64,000 nucleotides of DNA from Talinum fruticosum (taxonomy: Eukaryota > Streptophyta > Magnoliopsida > Caryophyllales > Talinaceae), in assembly GCA_021018815.1 (NCBI GenBank), contig JAITYX010000064.1:3009501-3073500 (forward strand), in the 5' to 3' direction. A program made the translations under genes and the position numbers. A model generated the notes under the pieces. It was not told where the DNA came from. It worked only from the letters and a program-made list of their open reading frames with translations, and searched no databases. This document shows, one piece after another, positions 1 through 13,779 of the stretch. How positions within the stretch are numbered: position 1 is the stretch's first letter; every line of letters begins with the position of its first letter.

Positions 1-1030
1 AAATTGATTATTAGACAAGAAAATTTTCCGAATTTGTAAATTCAAAGGAAGTTGTTTGTATTTGATTTTCACTCTAATTTTGCCTTATCTAATTTGTCTA
101 ACTATAGAGAATGACACCGGATATTATAATTTGAATCTGTATTTTGAGTGTCTTATGTGAGTGAGATATAGTAATTTACCATAGGAAATTAATTACCTTT
201 GAAGACGGAATTTCGAAAATCCTATGATCTTGTTATTGACTATATAAAATTAGATTGAGCCCACTTCTATTTGTATTAATTGATATTTTCCAAAATATCA
301 TGGAGGATATTTTATTATATCTAGGATACCCATAGTGATGATATCAAATCAAACACAATTCAATAATGCAAATCATCCTTGATTATATTTTTAGTTAAGT
401 CAAAGGGTAACGTTCTTGACTTTGTAGAGATGTATACCACTAAAATATACAAATATAACAATTTCATAAGTGGAAGAAAAAGAAAATAAATAAATTCTTA
501 CGAAAGCTAAAAACCGAATGTTACTAATGAACCATTTTCATATTAGATTAATTAGATCATGCATATGACTAAACCGTAATATGAATACATATGTCTCAAA
601 AATATATGATCATATACGATTATAAGACTTTTTCTAAAAAGAATTTGTAAATTTTTAGAAATTGTGGCACGTTTCAAAGACGTGGAAATATCATCAAATC
701 TTTCAATGACACCATAAAATGTTATCCTTGCACAACATTTTCAGTTAATTTGTCAATTAAACTAATGATAAATAATTTCAGCTAAATTAAATTTCATTTA
801 TAATGCTGCTGCTATGAGTTGCCCAAAAATATAGAAAATGCCAAAAACTGATAAAAAGATGATGGTTTGAGGATCTTATGACAAGTAAAAGGTAGAGCTG
901 GATTCGAATCTCAATCAAAAAGTTTGACAAATTGGAATATAATTTATATATAAAATTAACATCAACTTGATGGCCAACTTAATAATCAATATAAATAAGC
1001 CATGTCCTCGCCACCTACACTTTCCCACCC
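1..1030. other. AT-rich intergenic sequence, no gene seen
   Basis: No conserved reading frame is visible on either strand. The stretch is AT-rich with scattered short stop-interrupted frames. A tRNA B-box-like string (GATTCGAATCTC) lies near 902-913, but no A box or cloverleaf could be drawn around it. Confidence 0.6.
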
Positions 1031-1043
1031 ATCTCCTGGTGTC

Positions 1044-1175
1044 TTTTTTTTTAATATATATATATATGGAGGAGTCACAAAGGAAGGATAATACACTGAA
1101 AGAAGGGGAATTGAACCTAAGATTTAATGTATTCAAGCACTCAATCTTAACCATTAGGTCATGACCTCATCGGTT
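1044..1175 (-). mobile_element. tRNA-derived SINE with flanking target-site duplication
   Basis: Read on the minus strand, the element starts with a tRNA-like head. It has an A-box-like string (GACCTAATGGTTAAG) and a good pol III B box (GGTTCAATTCC), then a (TA)n stretch and a terminal A run. The flanks are near-identical 13-mers: ATCTCCTGGTGTC at 1031-1043 and ATCTCCTCATGTC at 1176-1188, which agree at 11 of 13 positions. Head, A tail and long target duplication together are the hallmark of target-primed insertion of a SINE. The family is not identified. Confidence 0.7.
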
Positions 1176-1188
1176 ATCTCCTCATGTC

Positions 1189-2131
1189 TTAGTCATGACC
1201 TTAATGGACCTTTATTTTCATCATTGCAATTAATAATTACTGTTATGAAAAACGTTAACAAATAATTATTCAATCACTTTTTTTTTAAGTATAGTTCAAT
1301 ATAAATACAATAAGAAATGAGAACTAGACGTGAACCTAATGTATCCATAATTTCATTATTGACCAATAAACAATCAGCCAAGTTCACATTAGCGTCATAC
1401 ACTATTTATTTATTAATGAACGCTGGTTTTTATTAATAAAGTCTTCTTTCTTTTTTGGTTTTTCAAATATAGGCGTGATGTATCGGTATATTATATTTAT
1501 TTGTCTATTTATATAACTATATATCAATAAACAATGAAGTATATAGTGCGTACATCTTTTTTTATAGAACATATACATTATCAGATACATTTATAAAAAA
1601 TATATAAAATGTTTGCTTTCAAATTTAAAAAATTTTCCTCTTTATCATCTATTTTTGTATACTTATAAAATAAAAAAATAAATTTATTTTTCTTGCAGTG
1701 TAATATATATCATCTAATGTATTTCATTAACGTGTGTTCAAAATAACATTTATATAAATATTTATAACAATTAATTATTTTAATTTATTTTAATTTATTT
1801 CTACTCAATTTATTTATAACAATTAATTTTTACAATTATTTCAAATAAATTCTTATAACTAACTAAACAAGTATATGAGTTGCATGAAGAGCAACCATGT
1901 GGCCTCGTGCGCAGCGTGGCATCGCAATTTTGGGGTCGTGTAATAACTCATGAGAGAGAAAAGCACACAGAATGAAACCTCAAAAACCGAAAAGAGAGAG
2001 ACAAAGAAATAAAAAGGAAAGGCAATGGTTGTCCCACCACCACTAGTCACTAGTTTTGATTTACTATTCTATTACGAGTATTATTGTCCAAAAGCCCAAA
2101 TGGACAATCACGTGCTCCACGAGGGTAGTTA
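1189..2131. other. AT-rich intergenic sequence, no gene seen
   Basis: This is mostly A/T with low-complexity TTTATA/TAATTTAT strings. A moderately GC-balanced patch at about 1,890-2,130 has no recognisable coding content; its short minus-strand frame (1,859-2,050) matches no family I know. Confidence 0.55.
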
Positions 2132-2139
2132 GTTGTTAA

Positions 2140-3390
2140 TAGACCTGTCAATTCGGGCGAGGCGGGTTAAATACGGGTTGGGTGTATTCGGGTTCGGGTA
2201 AAATACGGGTCGGGTGTATTTCGGATTCGGGTAAAATACGGGCGGTCGTATATCGGGTTATACGGGTTTCGGGTCGACCCAACGGGTTAAGACCGCCTTT
2301 TTATCGATTGTTTTTCTTTTTTAATTATAAATATTAAGCATAATTTTTGCTTAAAATTGCCAATAATTCAACGAAAAAGTATAGTATTTGTATTTTCTAA
2401 AAGGAATATTCAAAAATATTCAAAAATTTCATTATGATATTTGTGTAAGGTCCCATTGAACCGAGCGGGTTGGCTGCTTGACGCGTTTAAATAAGGCCAA
2501 CGAAAGATTGGGTTAATAATGGGTTGAATAATAATGACTTGTTCTGTAATTATTTGTTTAAGGTTACGATGTTTATTTCACGGTTTATATTATACTAACG
2601 AGGTTTATATGCATGTTTAATGCATTTTAAAACAAATCGAGAAAGTTTTGACTTGGGTAGGCTTAATCGATCCATTTTATTCACTAGAAAAAATTTGACT
2701 TTGTTTTAGTTTGGCTTATTGCCTACCTTAGGAGTTATGGTTTAGGTACGAGTAAACACAGTTTAAAATAAATAAGAATTAGAGATTTATAATAAACTAA
2801 AATTATTATTTTTAATTATAACATCAAAATTTTAAATCATTATAGTAATATTATTTCTACAAAATAAAAGTATATTAATTAGATGTGACTAGGTATATTC
2901 AGTTTACCAAAAATACAACAAGTATAACTTGTACACTTGTAGTATTTTAATATATTACACCATTTGAATCCATATATGTTTTTATTGAAATTAACTATGC
3001 ATAATTTTTGTATATAATGGCTTTTGTTTATGGGGAATAAGTTGAGAAATGAAACCGTATCGGTCTTCGTCTGTAAATGATTGCAATAAATATGTAACGT
3101 CTCTCTAAATAATCGATATGATAAATAACCATTATTAAAAAAGTGATAAATTGAAGGAAAAATCATATAATATGCATGAAACATTCAATCAACAAGTTAC
3201 AAAGCTAAAATGGTTGTTTTTATTGCCTTGACCCAACGGGTCAAACGGGTTCGGGTTGGGTTTAACCCGCTAATTTGCGGGTTTTTGGGTTCGGTTTTTT
3301 CGGGTTCGGGTCGAGAAAATCGTGTCCAAAACCCAAAACTTTCGGGCGGGTTCGGGTCGGGTTTCGGGTCGGGTCGGTTTTGCGAGTCTA
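2140..3390. mobile_element. non-autonomous hAT-like transposon
   Basis: The two ends are rich in repeated CGGGT/GGGTTCGGGT motifs, while the middle is AT-rich and non-coding. The left terminus reads TAGACCTGTCAATTCGGG. The right terminus, on the opposite strand, reads TAGACTCGCAAAACCGACCC. The flanks are GTTGTTAA (2132-2139) and GTTGCTAA (3391-3398), a 7-of-8 match, as expected for the 8-bp duplications of hAT transposases. GC-rich subterminal repeats around an AT-rich core are typical of plant hAT derivatives. No transposase is encoded. The inverted repeat is short, so the family call is moderate. Confidence 0.6.
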
Positions 3391-3398
3391 GTTGCTAA

Positions 3399-6300
3399 CC
3401 TCCGAACTTGTAAATGGACCGTTCAATTTGAGTCAATTTTGAATCGACTTAGTATTATTTAGGTTTGTTCGGTTTGGGAGGGTTGAATTCAATATGAATA
3501 AACGTGGTATTAAAGTCTTTTTAAGTGAGGAATTTCATATTTGAGAATTATTTAGTTAATATATAAGTAAAGATCGAAACGGGGTCAATTGGTAAAGGGC
3601 TTACACCATGATTTTCTTTTCAAATTTAACTTACAATAATTTAGAAGGAAAAATAAAAAAAATAAGTAACAGTAATCAGGTTACGTGGTTAATTTAATCA
3701 AGTAGGATGCTTAATCCAAGTTCAATCCGATCTAACTTGAATTTTGATTGTTTTTGGATTCAGATTGAATTTATTTATTTTTTTGTCTAATTTGGATCGA
3801 ATAATTCTGTCTCAAGTTAAATTAGATTTGTTTTGGATTTGGACTAAATTAACATCCATGCATTTGGCAAATGAGTTGTGGTTTGACTGAAATATGCATG
3901 AATCACGTTAATTTTCGAAGTGATTTAATATTTAAATTGTTATAATTTAAATTTAAATAGATTTTTCGTTGTCATTTTGATTTGATTCATTTTAATATAT
4001 TATTAGTTGGTTTAGTAATTCATATCTTGGAATAAGTACAATTTGAAGAATAATCGATGTTCATTGTATGGTCTTATTTTGACTATTACATTGATTTATT
4101 TTGATCATATAATTAGTTGTTTTTTTTTTTTTTGGTTTGTGATGAAATGATGTCATTTTGATATGAGATTGATTTCGCTTAATACCTTTTTTATGAAATT
4201 TGGCTTATAATCTCACACTAATAATATTTATTATATTGCACATATTGATTCATATTTTGAATCGTGTGTGAACTCGATTTTTTTATTAAGATAAACTTCT
4301 CATTTTTGTTATTTTAATAGTAATATAATAAATAAAAGGTTGACATAATTCAGGGCAATCCAATAAGTCATGGCCTATATATATATATAGTGTATGTTTT
4401 CTAAAATATAGAGTAAGCTTCTCAATTTTATTTATCTTAATAGCAATATAATTAAATAAAAATGAGACATGATTCATGAGTAATCCAATAAGTGGCCAAT
4501 AGTTTATATATAGTATACTCCCTTCATTTCACATATACTTGGGTTGAAACAGGTATGGTTACAATTGGATTCGGTAATGGTCACGGGGTATGCTATGTGG
4601 AAGCAATAATTGAGGACCAAAATGTACACCGATTCTCAATCAATGCAAAGTGCTTATCAACAAATCAGATTGGACGGTGAAAATTATCCATTGGTATAGA
4701 GGGGCCAACCAAGTGGTAAGATAAATTAGCTAATATAGGTTTAGATATGAACTTTGGTCACCATTTTTTGAATTTTCAGTTAATGATGTTATTGATGTGC
4801 TCTTTGCAAACAATGTAGGTGTCGCTTGGTCCCGTTCTATTAAAAAGTAATAAAACCTTTTAGGGGCGTAGCCCCTATTTTGCACCCAAAAAAAAATTCA
4901 TATATACTTGTCATTTTGTAATTGTAAGTGATTGAAGAAAATACAAATTTTACGACTACATTTGTGTTAAAAGGCCAAGTTGTTTTTAAGTTGTATTAAA
5001 TAAAGAAAGTCAATGAAAAAAGGACATAAGAAAAGCAATTAACGAGAACAAAATTAAAAAAATTAGGTATTAATATATCATTAAAATTGTAAAATAACAA
5101 ATATTGTAAAAAATAGAGAGTATCAGTTTTTAAATACATTCTCAATGTCATACAGGATTGAATTAGATAATGCTTTGAAATGAATAATGGAGTAACAAAT
5201 AGAGCAAAATCAAAGGAAGAAAAGTAAAAAAAGTTAAACCAGATGCATTTTTTAAAAAAAAATATAAGATCTAAAATTAAAAAACATTAAAAACAAAGGA
5301 ATTCAATAAAGAATAGATCAACAACTCCTAGCCTCCTTCTCCTCCTTTCTCCCATTCTTTCTAGAAAACCCTACCTTCTCCTTTTTTTAAGGGTTGTCAT
5401 TGACTTTTTGTTAATGGTAAGCCACAATCTCTCTTTCTTTTATGTTTTATCTAATATTTTTTCTACAAATAATTGTTCTCTTTTCTTTTGTGAGAGTCTC
5501 TCCATACCCTATTCAAATAAGTGGTATTATCTCTCACTTTTGAAACGATTCTATCAATTTGTTTTCATAGGTTTATGGTTTTATGTGGTTGAATTGTTGA
5601 TTGATTGTCATATCGATTGCATAGCGAGTATTAATTCTTCAAATTTGGACTACTACAAAAAATAAATTTATTCAACAGGAAGACTATATAAGATTTGTGG
5701 ATCTCCTCGTTAAAGGTTGTATGATGAAACAATGATAGAATGGAAGATGAGCATTTAGAAGAGTTTCAATTAGTTTTTTCAATCGAAAGATTTATTTTAT
5801 TATTTTAGTTATAAATTTGTTTGAATTTGATTTTTATTGTAGACGTCGTATGTCTTTTAATTAATTAAATTAGATCAACAACTCTTAAATATTTGTTTCT
5901 AGATTTAGAAAAATATAACAAATTACGTCAAAATGAAAATTTGAAAAAAGGGTGATAATTTAAATTTAATTATTTTTCTCTAGTTATTTTTATAAATTAA
6001 AAGTAATTAACACTTTTAGCTATTTGATTTTAAGAAAACACACTTTTAGCCATTTTTCTATTAAAAACACTTATTCAAGTATTTTGACATTGTTCTTTCA
6101 ATTTTCAAATATGTTTATTTTTTAATAAATCTTGTATAAAATTATCTCATTTAAAAGGTTCGTAAGGCAGTTAGTATTTTAATAATTATAAGGATACTTA
6201 ATTATTTATTTAGGTTAACTTTTATTTAAGTTACTCACTATAACCTTTAGGTCACCACTAAATTAAAAATTCATTCTAAAATGATTTATTGATTTATTCC

Positions 6301-7290
6301 ACCATTTTGAAAAAGTCACCTAAAAAAGAGCTCATTCCTCCAAAATGTTTTATGTAAGACTACATTTTCTTGGTTATTTAACCTAAAAACATTTGAATTA
6401 TATTTTTTTACTTTATTTATTTTGTAAACAACATTTTATTACTTCACATTTGTTCTAAAACTTTCTCTTTCCATTCTTATATAAATTAGTATATGAGCCT
6501 AACTAATATTAATATTTTATAAAACACATATATGCAAAAAAGAAAAAGGTTGGACCACGTGTCTTATTCAAACTTTAATAATATTAATGGTTTCACATAA
6601 ATATTATCATATAAGACACATCATCTTACTCAAACTATTTTCCTAAATTCAAATGTATAGAAGGCCATGAGATATGAGTAATATTTTTTATTGTTTTTAA
6701 AAGTAGAATATATGCCTCCACTATCTATAATAATATATTAATATTATTTTTTAAAAAATAGATTTAAATATCCTGATCTTTTGGCCATTTTACCATCGTA
6801 TTTTGAAATTTGATTTATCTGCATAATATTTTCAACTTTAACATTAATATTTTTTGAGATCTCGTACTCAAATCAACCTTAATTTCAGAACATTGATGAC
6901 TAGTTACATAATATTAAAAAATTATTAGTATTATAGTTGAAAACGTAATAGAAATAATCCAAAATTTATGATATCAAAACAACAATATACAAAATTCGGA
7001 ATATTTAAATATAATTTTTGAAAACAAAAAACAACTCTATAGCCTGCATGAATGGCATAAAAAAAAAAAAAGTAGGTAAACACAAATTTCGTCATATCCC
7101 GTTGTTACCGGCCATGGGAGTTGAAATCACGAACTATTCGTTGGAGAAGCCAAGCATGTTATGGTATTAATTACTTAAATGTTTTTTAGCCAATTAATTA
7201 ATTAATAAGTTAAGTGTCTTATATGGAAACATGAACGGAATTTTTTTTTATGTTTTAAAAATTTTAAATCCATACACAATTTGTAGTCTC
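3399..7290. other. long AT-rich intergenic region upstream of HMGS
   Basis: No conserved protein segment was found. The region holds an imperfect local duplication (about 4,285-4,520), several poly-A/T runs and an 85-codon plus-strand frame (5,408-5,665) without family resemblance. The last few hundred bases before about 7,290 are presumably the distal promoter of the HMG-CoA synthase gene. Confidence 0.5.
4285..4520. repeat. imperfect tandem duplication of about 120 bp
   Basis: Two adjacent, diverged copies share the order AAGCTTCTC/AAACTTCTC, then a TTTTAATAGTAATATAA-like or CTTAATAGCAATATAAT string, then AATCCAATAAGT, then a TATATA run. The copies begin near 4,291 and 4,416. Confidence 0.55.
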
Positions 7291-7297
7291 TGATCTG

Positions 7298-7319
7298 TAT
7301 ATATACGGACCTATAAAAA
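7298..7319 (+). promoter_or_regulatory. candidate TATA element(s) of the HMGS gene
   Basis: TATATATA (7298-7305) and CTATAAAAA (7311-7319) lie 170-195 bp before the HMGS start codon. They precede a CT-rich leader (about 7,360-7,440) of the kind common in plant 5' UTRs. Which one is used cannot be decided from sequence. Confidence 0.45.
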
Positions 7320-7492
7320 TTTTTGCCAGCCAAAATTGTCTGCCCCCTCTCAGAACTGTTGGATCTTTCTCTCTCCTCCTCTCTGCGCTGTCGCTGCCTG
7401 TGAACAAGGGTTGAAGAGAAAGAGAGGGGGCTTGAGAGGGTTTTTGTTCTGTGAGTCTCAGCAATCAAAACAAGGAAGAAGAAGAAGCAAAA

Positions 7493-10400
7493 ATGGCGTC
7501 GTCGGCTAAGAATGTGGGAATTCTCGCCATGGAAATCTACTTCCCTCCTACTTGTGTTCAGCAGGTAGTCTATTTTATTACTGACAATTACCTCACCCAA
7601 AAACCCCATCTCTCTCTCTCTCCCTCTCTGTTTTGATCGGAGAGGAATCCCTGCTTTTCCAATTGATGGGTATTTCAGGGTCTAATTCCGTTTTCAACAG
7701 GGAAATGTTCATGGGGCCTTTTTTTTTTTTTTTGGGGGGTGTTCAAATTAATGGAAGTCCTGTTTTTGGGGAATTTGAATGTTATGGTTTTGATTTTAGT
7801 TCTGCATTAAATTTAAGATCTTCTTTTCATCTGTCCATCTGATCGAAGGTGGGGAGTTGAATCTCCATTTTTAGAAAATAAAAAAATAAAAAAATCTTTG
7901 CAATTTAAAAATAAAATCCCTTTTGGGTCTAGTGCTCCGCCCATGAAAGAGTGAACCTTTTTTTTTTTCGGTAGCTTCGATGATTCCTATGTTGATGACC
8001 ACTCAATGTGGTGAACTCTTGATGAATTTGATTTTTCTGATATACTGGAAAAAAATGTCAGTACATTTGGTGTTTTACATTTTTTAATCCCTTTTCCTTG
8101 AGAATCTCAAGAGGGAAGTGTGATCTTCAGCTGATAGCTTAGTGAAATCCCCAAGCTAGGTAATTGATACCTTATTGAGCTTATTGACAATCTAATTCAA
8201 AGTAGAGATAAATCAACACTGCAATAGTAAGTCAAGTCCTTGGATACTCATATCAGAATACTTGGCTTGAATATGTTTCCTTGACCTTGCTTCTTGGAAG
8301 TTTAAGTGGAGTGGCGGATTTCTAATCTGAAAGCAAAGGATCATTTTCATGGCCTCAAAATAATATAAACAAGTCTCTTTTTTTTTTTCCCCCATTCTTT
8401 ATCTTTTTCGAACTGTTAGATCTTAATTATTAGTTGGTTTCTATGTGAAATAGGAAGCCTTGGAGGTTCACGATGGGGTGAGTAAAGGAAAATATACCAT
8501 TGGACTTGGCCAAGACTGCATGGCATTTTGCACCGAGGTCGAAGACATCATTTCCATGAGGTTATGAAACTTGCTGTTATTTCTCAATCCAAACGGTCAA
8601 TAGCTATTTGATTCATCATTTCCACTTGCACCCAAAATATTTGTGGAATTCATAGTGGTTAATGTTGGTCATCATAGAGGTTGACTTGCTCAAATTTGGT
8701 GCTTTTGCTGATTTAAACCCCATTCATGTATATTAGCTTAACAGATTGAATACAAGAAGCCAATTTACTAATTAGGAGCTACATTCTTGGATTTGTTTTT
8801 ATGTCTGGAATTTCCACAAACTGTTCTTTCTGAAATACTCTTGCTTTACAGTTTGACCGCAGTGACCTCACTCCTTGAGAAGTATCAGGTTGATCCCAAA
8901 CAAATTGGCCGTCTTGAAGTAGGGAGTGAGACGGTTCTTGACAAGAGCAAATCTATCAAGACATTCTTGATGCAAATATTTGAGGTGGATTTTTTAAAAA
9001 CCAATTTTATTTGGGTTTTGGTTGTTGAAATTTGCCCCTTATATCCCTTTGTTTTCTTGGGCGTGCTGTTGGAAATATGTATTTTCTTCTGCATTACTCT
9101 GTTCATTATTAAAGAATGAGCCTTTGTTGTAAACAAATGAATATTAGGTTAGTAGTTTCTAAGCTTTCGGGAAGGTTTTGCCTGTCGGACCTAGTTGGTC
9201 GAGATATTTGATTTCTTTATAATGTCTGAAGCCTTTCCATCATATTTGGCCTCAAAACTAAATTGATAGTTTTGTCATGCAAAATGAGCAGGAACATGGA
9301 AACACAGACATCGAAGGTGTTGATTCGACGAATGCATGCTATGGGGGAACAGCTGCATTGTTTAACTGCGTCAATTGGGTTGAAAGCAGTTCATGGGATG
9401 GTCGTTACGGTCTGGTTGTTTGTACGGACAGTGCGGTATGAGCAAACCCTTTTCCTTCAGTTGACATACCCTTGATTAGAATATTAATCATTATTTTTTA
9501 CTGCTATATTACTAATTGAGACATCATGGTCCTTACATGTAAAGCCTATCTAGCAGTAGCTAGGTGTCTTTGGATTAACGGTAGCCATTATTCTTATATG
9601 TTATTAACTTGTGCATTACTGCTTCCTTTACCAGGTCTATGCCGAGGGACCAGCTAGACCCACTGGAGGGGCAGCCGCAGTTGCGATGCTCGTGGGACCA
9701 GATGCTCCCATTGTTTTCGAAAGTAAATTGAGGGGAAGTCATATGGCTCATGCCTATGACTTCTACAAGCCCAACCTTGCTAGTGAATACCCAGTAAGTG
9801 TTCGATGTTTAATGATGTTAAGGAAACGAGAGAACAAATGCTGCTGTGTTGTGCTTCTCTGTCTGATTTTGTGCCAGTGGATTTCGAGAGCATCTATACT
9901 GTTTTATCTTCATTTGTTTGATGATCTAGATGTCAACGATTAATATTAATGCTGAAAATTTTGATAACCTCTCCCGCTATTACCGCACTCATAATTTCGT
10001 TGGTGACGTCAGCAAAAAATGCTATTTGTCCTCCTCAGGGGACTGGAAAATCACATTCGACCAACTTTTGAACTTCGCATTATGGTGGTAGTCAATGCCT
10101 TATAAACCTAGGATGTAGGACTGTGGGGTATCGGCTTGGTTTTTGGACGTCAAACAATTGAAATGGGTTTTCCTATTATCCTCTCTGATATTGTATTCTA
10201 GCTTTCAGCATCAGCATGTCTTTCTGTCTTTGCCATTGCTTGGTAGTGTGCTAGCTTTCTTCTTCCACATGATGATTTATCAATCTACTTTGTAATAGGT
10301 TGTTGATGGGAAGTTGTCGCAAACCTGCTATCTTATGGCAGTTGATACTTGCTACAAGCATTTCTGCAGCAAGTGAGCCCCGAATCAAACCCTTAACCGC

Positions 10401-12251
10401 CTTGTTCAATCTTATTCGTGTCGGCCACTATTGTTTTGATCATGCAGATGTTCCTCACCATTTCATTTCTGTAGGTATGAGAAGTTTGAAGGCAAGCAGT
10501 TCTCCATCAATGATGCCAATTATGTTGTATTCCATTCCCCATACAACAAGGTATCTTCTCAATGCAATTGTCGTGTTCTGGAATTCACTGATAATTAACA
10601 AGTTTAGAAACTTATTTATTCTTATTGATTTCCCCTTTTTTTTAATTTTATAAATGGTGGTAAATTTTGTCAGCTTGATATAATGCATGTTATTATTATT
10701 ATTTTTTTCCAGCTTGTTCAAAAGAGTTTTGCACGGTTGATGTACAATGATTTCTTGAGGAATGCCAGGTAATCTTCCCTTTTGTTTTAGTTTCTAAATC
10801 TCTCAATGGATGCCCTTGGATGGATTCACATTCTGGTGCTCCTTCACTGACATTTGCTCCTTTGATTGACAGCTCCATCAATGAAGATGCTAAGGAGAAG
10901 TTGACCCCATTTTCTGATCTATCTATTGAGGAAAGCTATCAGAGCAGGGATCTTGAAAAGGTTTGCTCCTCAATCCTGCTCTCCTCTCTCTGTCTGTCTG
11001 TCTCTCTCCCCAGTTTCTTATGATGATTTGTTTTATAGGTATCCCAGCAAATTGCGAAGCCCCTGTATGATGAAAAAGTGCAACCAACCATTTTGGTACC
11101 TAAACAAATTGGGAACACTTACACAGCATCTCTATATTCAGCGTTTGCTTCCCTCATTCACAACAAGCACAGCACATTGGTGAGTTATTTGCCCATGCTT
11201 GAAAGTGTTCTGTTATTTGTTGACAAGAGTATTCTCATTATTGATGAAATCTCATACTTTTCAGGTGGGCAGTAGGGTGATAATGTTTTCATATGGAAGT
11301 GGTTTGACAGCAACAATGTTTTCACTTAGGCTAAATGAGGGGCAAAACCAATTTAGCTTGTCCAACATTGCAGCTGTCATGAATGTTGCCGGCAAGTTGA
11401 AGTCAAGGCATGAGGTATTTTCTTTTTGCCTTTTTGTTTTTCGTATGCTAGAACTGAGAATCAAAGAATGAAATTTTAGCATGACATGAAGAATTACTGC
11501 AATTCCTCAGTTTTGTGGAGTGTGGACACTTTATTTTACCCAAATGTGTCGGCCATTCTCTTAGACTCTTTAAATCTGGGTAACATTTGTTAGATATCCT
11601 AAAAATAGCTGAGTTCAACACTTCAGACACATGGACCCTTGTACTCGATTCTGGATGATCTAGTGTAATTCTTTCTTTGTCGCGTGAATGCGGAAATTGA
11701 TCAAAATTTAGGGTTGTGTCTTTTGTTACTTAGACTTTCTGCTTCATCCCATTAACTTATGTCAAATCAACAGACTCAGATTAGTTGCTTACATTGGAAG
11801 CCTCATCCAGGCGACATAGGTTGCGATTCATGACTATGGTTAATAGTTCGTAGCTGTGATGGTAATGTTTATTTAAGCTCGCAAACTTCTGGAGCTGCTC
11901 GTTTATTATTAAGCAAACCATTAATAGGCTGAAGTGAAGAGGGTCATAATTATGACTTATGAGGCTACTTGTAAGTGATGTTGTTTTTGACTGTATTACA
12001 CCTCTAGCTCTAACTCTCAACACGATCCATGTCAGTTTGCGCCAGAAAAATTCGTGGATACCTTGAAGCTCATGGAGCACAGGTATGGGGCAAAGGAGTT
12101 TGTGACCAGCAAAGACACCAGCCTTTTGGCTCCAGGTACCTACTACCTGACAGAGGTGGACTCCATGTACCGGAGATTCTATTCCAAGAAACCGGTAAGC
12201 AATAACACTGCCCTTGTGTCCGAGAATGGTTCAGTTGCCAATGGTCACTGA
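7493..12251 (+). CDS. HMGS: hydroxymethylglutaryl-CoA synthase (HMGS), 12 coding exons
   Basis: The enzyme condenses acetyl-CoA with acetoacetyl-CoA to HMG-CoA, the step before HMG-CoA reductase in the cytosolic mevalonate route to sterols and other isoprenoids. Exons by GT-AG junctions and frame: 7493-7564, 8454-8560, 8852-8984, 9292-9435, 9635-9793, 10299-10372, 10475-10550, 10713-10768, 10873-10960, 11039-11179, 11265-11414, 12036-12251. They give 471 aa, close to the roughly 460 usual in plants. The N-terminal part of the fold begins at [16 protein letters not shown]. The catalytic residues known from the family are present: Glu86 in RLEVGSET, Cys120 in [12 protein letters not shown] and His250 in VVFHSPYNK. 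The C-terminus (VANGH) is typical of plants. The start is the only ATG giving the family N-terminus. Every exon is frame-consistent, so the gene appears functional. It converges with the PLD gene downstream. Confidence 0.97.
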
Positions 12252-13779
12252 TTCATGAGGCTGAAGCAGGCAAAAGCCAAAGTGGGAATAGTTGCCTGTT
12301 GAAAATGCCAGAATTGTCAAATTGATGATCTCCTTTCTAGGCAGAGCTTGGTGAATATGATAAATGCTCTAAATTATGGGATTTGGTTGAGATTGATGGA
12401 GAGATTGGTTGGCAATGTCTTTTCCTCTTCAGAAATTCAAGCGATTCATTCGACTGGCGTGAGCTTCTGTTGGTTCTTCTTTTTCTTTTTCCTTTTAATT
12501 TCTATATTATTTTATTTTTAGTGTAGTGTAGAGTAATGTTTCAAACAGGAAAACATTATGTAATGTTGGCCAATAATTTCCTAATTTATGGCATTGCATA
12601 GCATATTTGTGCAGATTGGATGTACCATTGTTAGTTTTACTAAATATGATCTTCCACAAAAATTTTAAAATATTTTGCAAAGATTTTGAAAAATCTCGGC
12701 CAATGTATGTCAGAGACATCCATGACAGTAGAGTTGGATTGTAGGTGCATTAGTGATCCGCTGGTGGGTTCTTTTGTGTTTTAAAGAACATAAGGTCTTG
12801 GTGTACTAATAAAGATAAGTTATTTCAGAATTTTGAAATGCATTAGGTTTTAGGTTTAATTCCTTATTGTTTTTCATTTTATTTATAATTATATTGTATT
12901 GTTCTTTGAGTCTTTCTGACTCCTTGAATCAAATGTATTCTCGATTCAATCATTCTAAAAATACTTACAAAATGGACAACAAATTGATATTTACATGACG
13001 TAATACAATCAGATGGAATATATTATCATGAAAATAAAAAGTTTTAAAAGTAAAAAATAAAACTAACCAATTATAATGTATTTCTGTATTTTAATTTATA
13101 TTTTGTTAGTGTAATTGTATTTTTCATTATTGATTCATTAGATATGGACATTGATTAGGGTGGCTAGATTTAGAGGTTGATGACCCTGCGCCTCTAAGGT
13201 GCTGTAAAATTTTAAGAGGTAGGGAATAGTTCTTGGCTTCCTGGGTTCAAATCCTACGAGCTATCATGGGTCGATGTTTATCATTACTGTGAAATTTGCC
13301 CCTCTGAGGAATAAAAAGCAAATTTAGGGAACCTGCGCTTCAACTTATCCAATCTCATTGGGTTGCATTTGTGAAAATGTTTATCTGATATTCCCAGACG
13401 CCAGTACAACAAAGTTCCAAATTTCAATAGTTAGTCTAATACACTATTTTATCATTGTCATTACCGTGAAATTCCCTGAGGAGTAAAAAGCAAAACAATA
13501 TGGGAGTTATCTTTGTTATCACATAATACTTCTACATTTTGAGAATCACATTGTGGCTCAGAACTGTGTTTTGGTGAGGTTGTAGTCTTGTAGATTAGAG
13601 TTATCATGGGCAATTTTCATTCTTACTTTTCCCAAAACCAAGCGATTGCCTTGTATTCTTATCTCAGGTCACATTTCCAATTCTGATCAATCATGGGTCT
13701 TACAAATAATGTACACAAAAAGAACACAACACAACCAAATTGGTATCATCACATTACTTAACTCAGAATCTCCAGGTCA
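12252..13779. other. convergent intergenic region between HMGS and PLD
   Basis: This holds the HMGS 3' UTR and the PLD 3' end. Near 13,150-13,330 is a tRNA-like patch with a B-box string (GGGTTCAAATCC, about 13,239-13,250), possibly a decayed SINE. Part of the sequence after it (TTATCATT...CCGTGAAATT...GAGGAATAAAAAGC) recurs in diverged form at about 13,450-13,495. No separate gene is seen. Confidence 0.5.

Noticed and set aside
7202..7609. 135-codon minus-strand frame across HMGS exon 1
   Set aside because: It is antisense to the HMGS leader and first exon, which is strongly conserved on the plus strand.
13150..13330. Functional tRNA gene
   Set aside because: A B-box string is present but no acceptor stem or full cloverleaf could be drawn; at most a decayed SINE.
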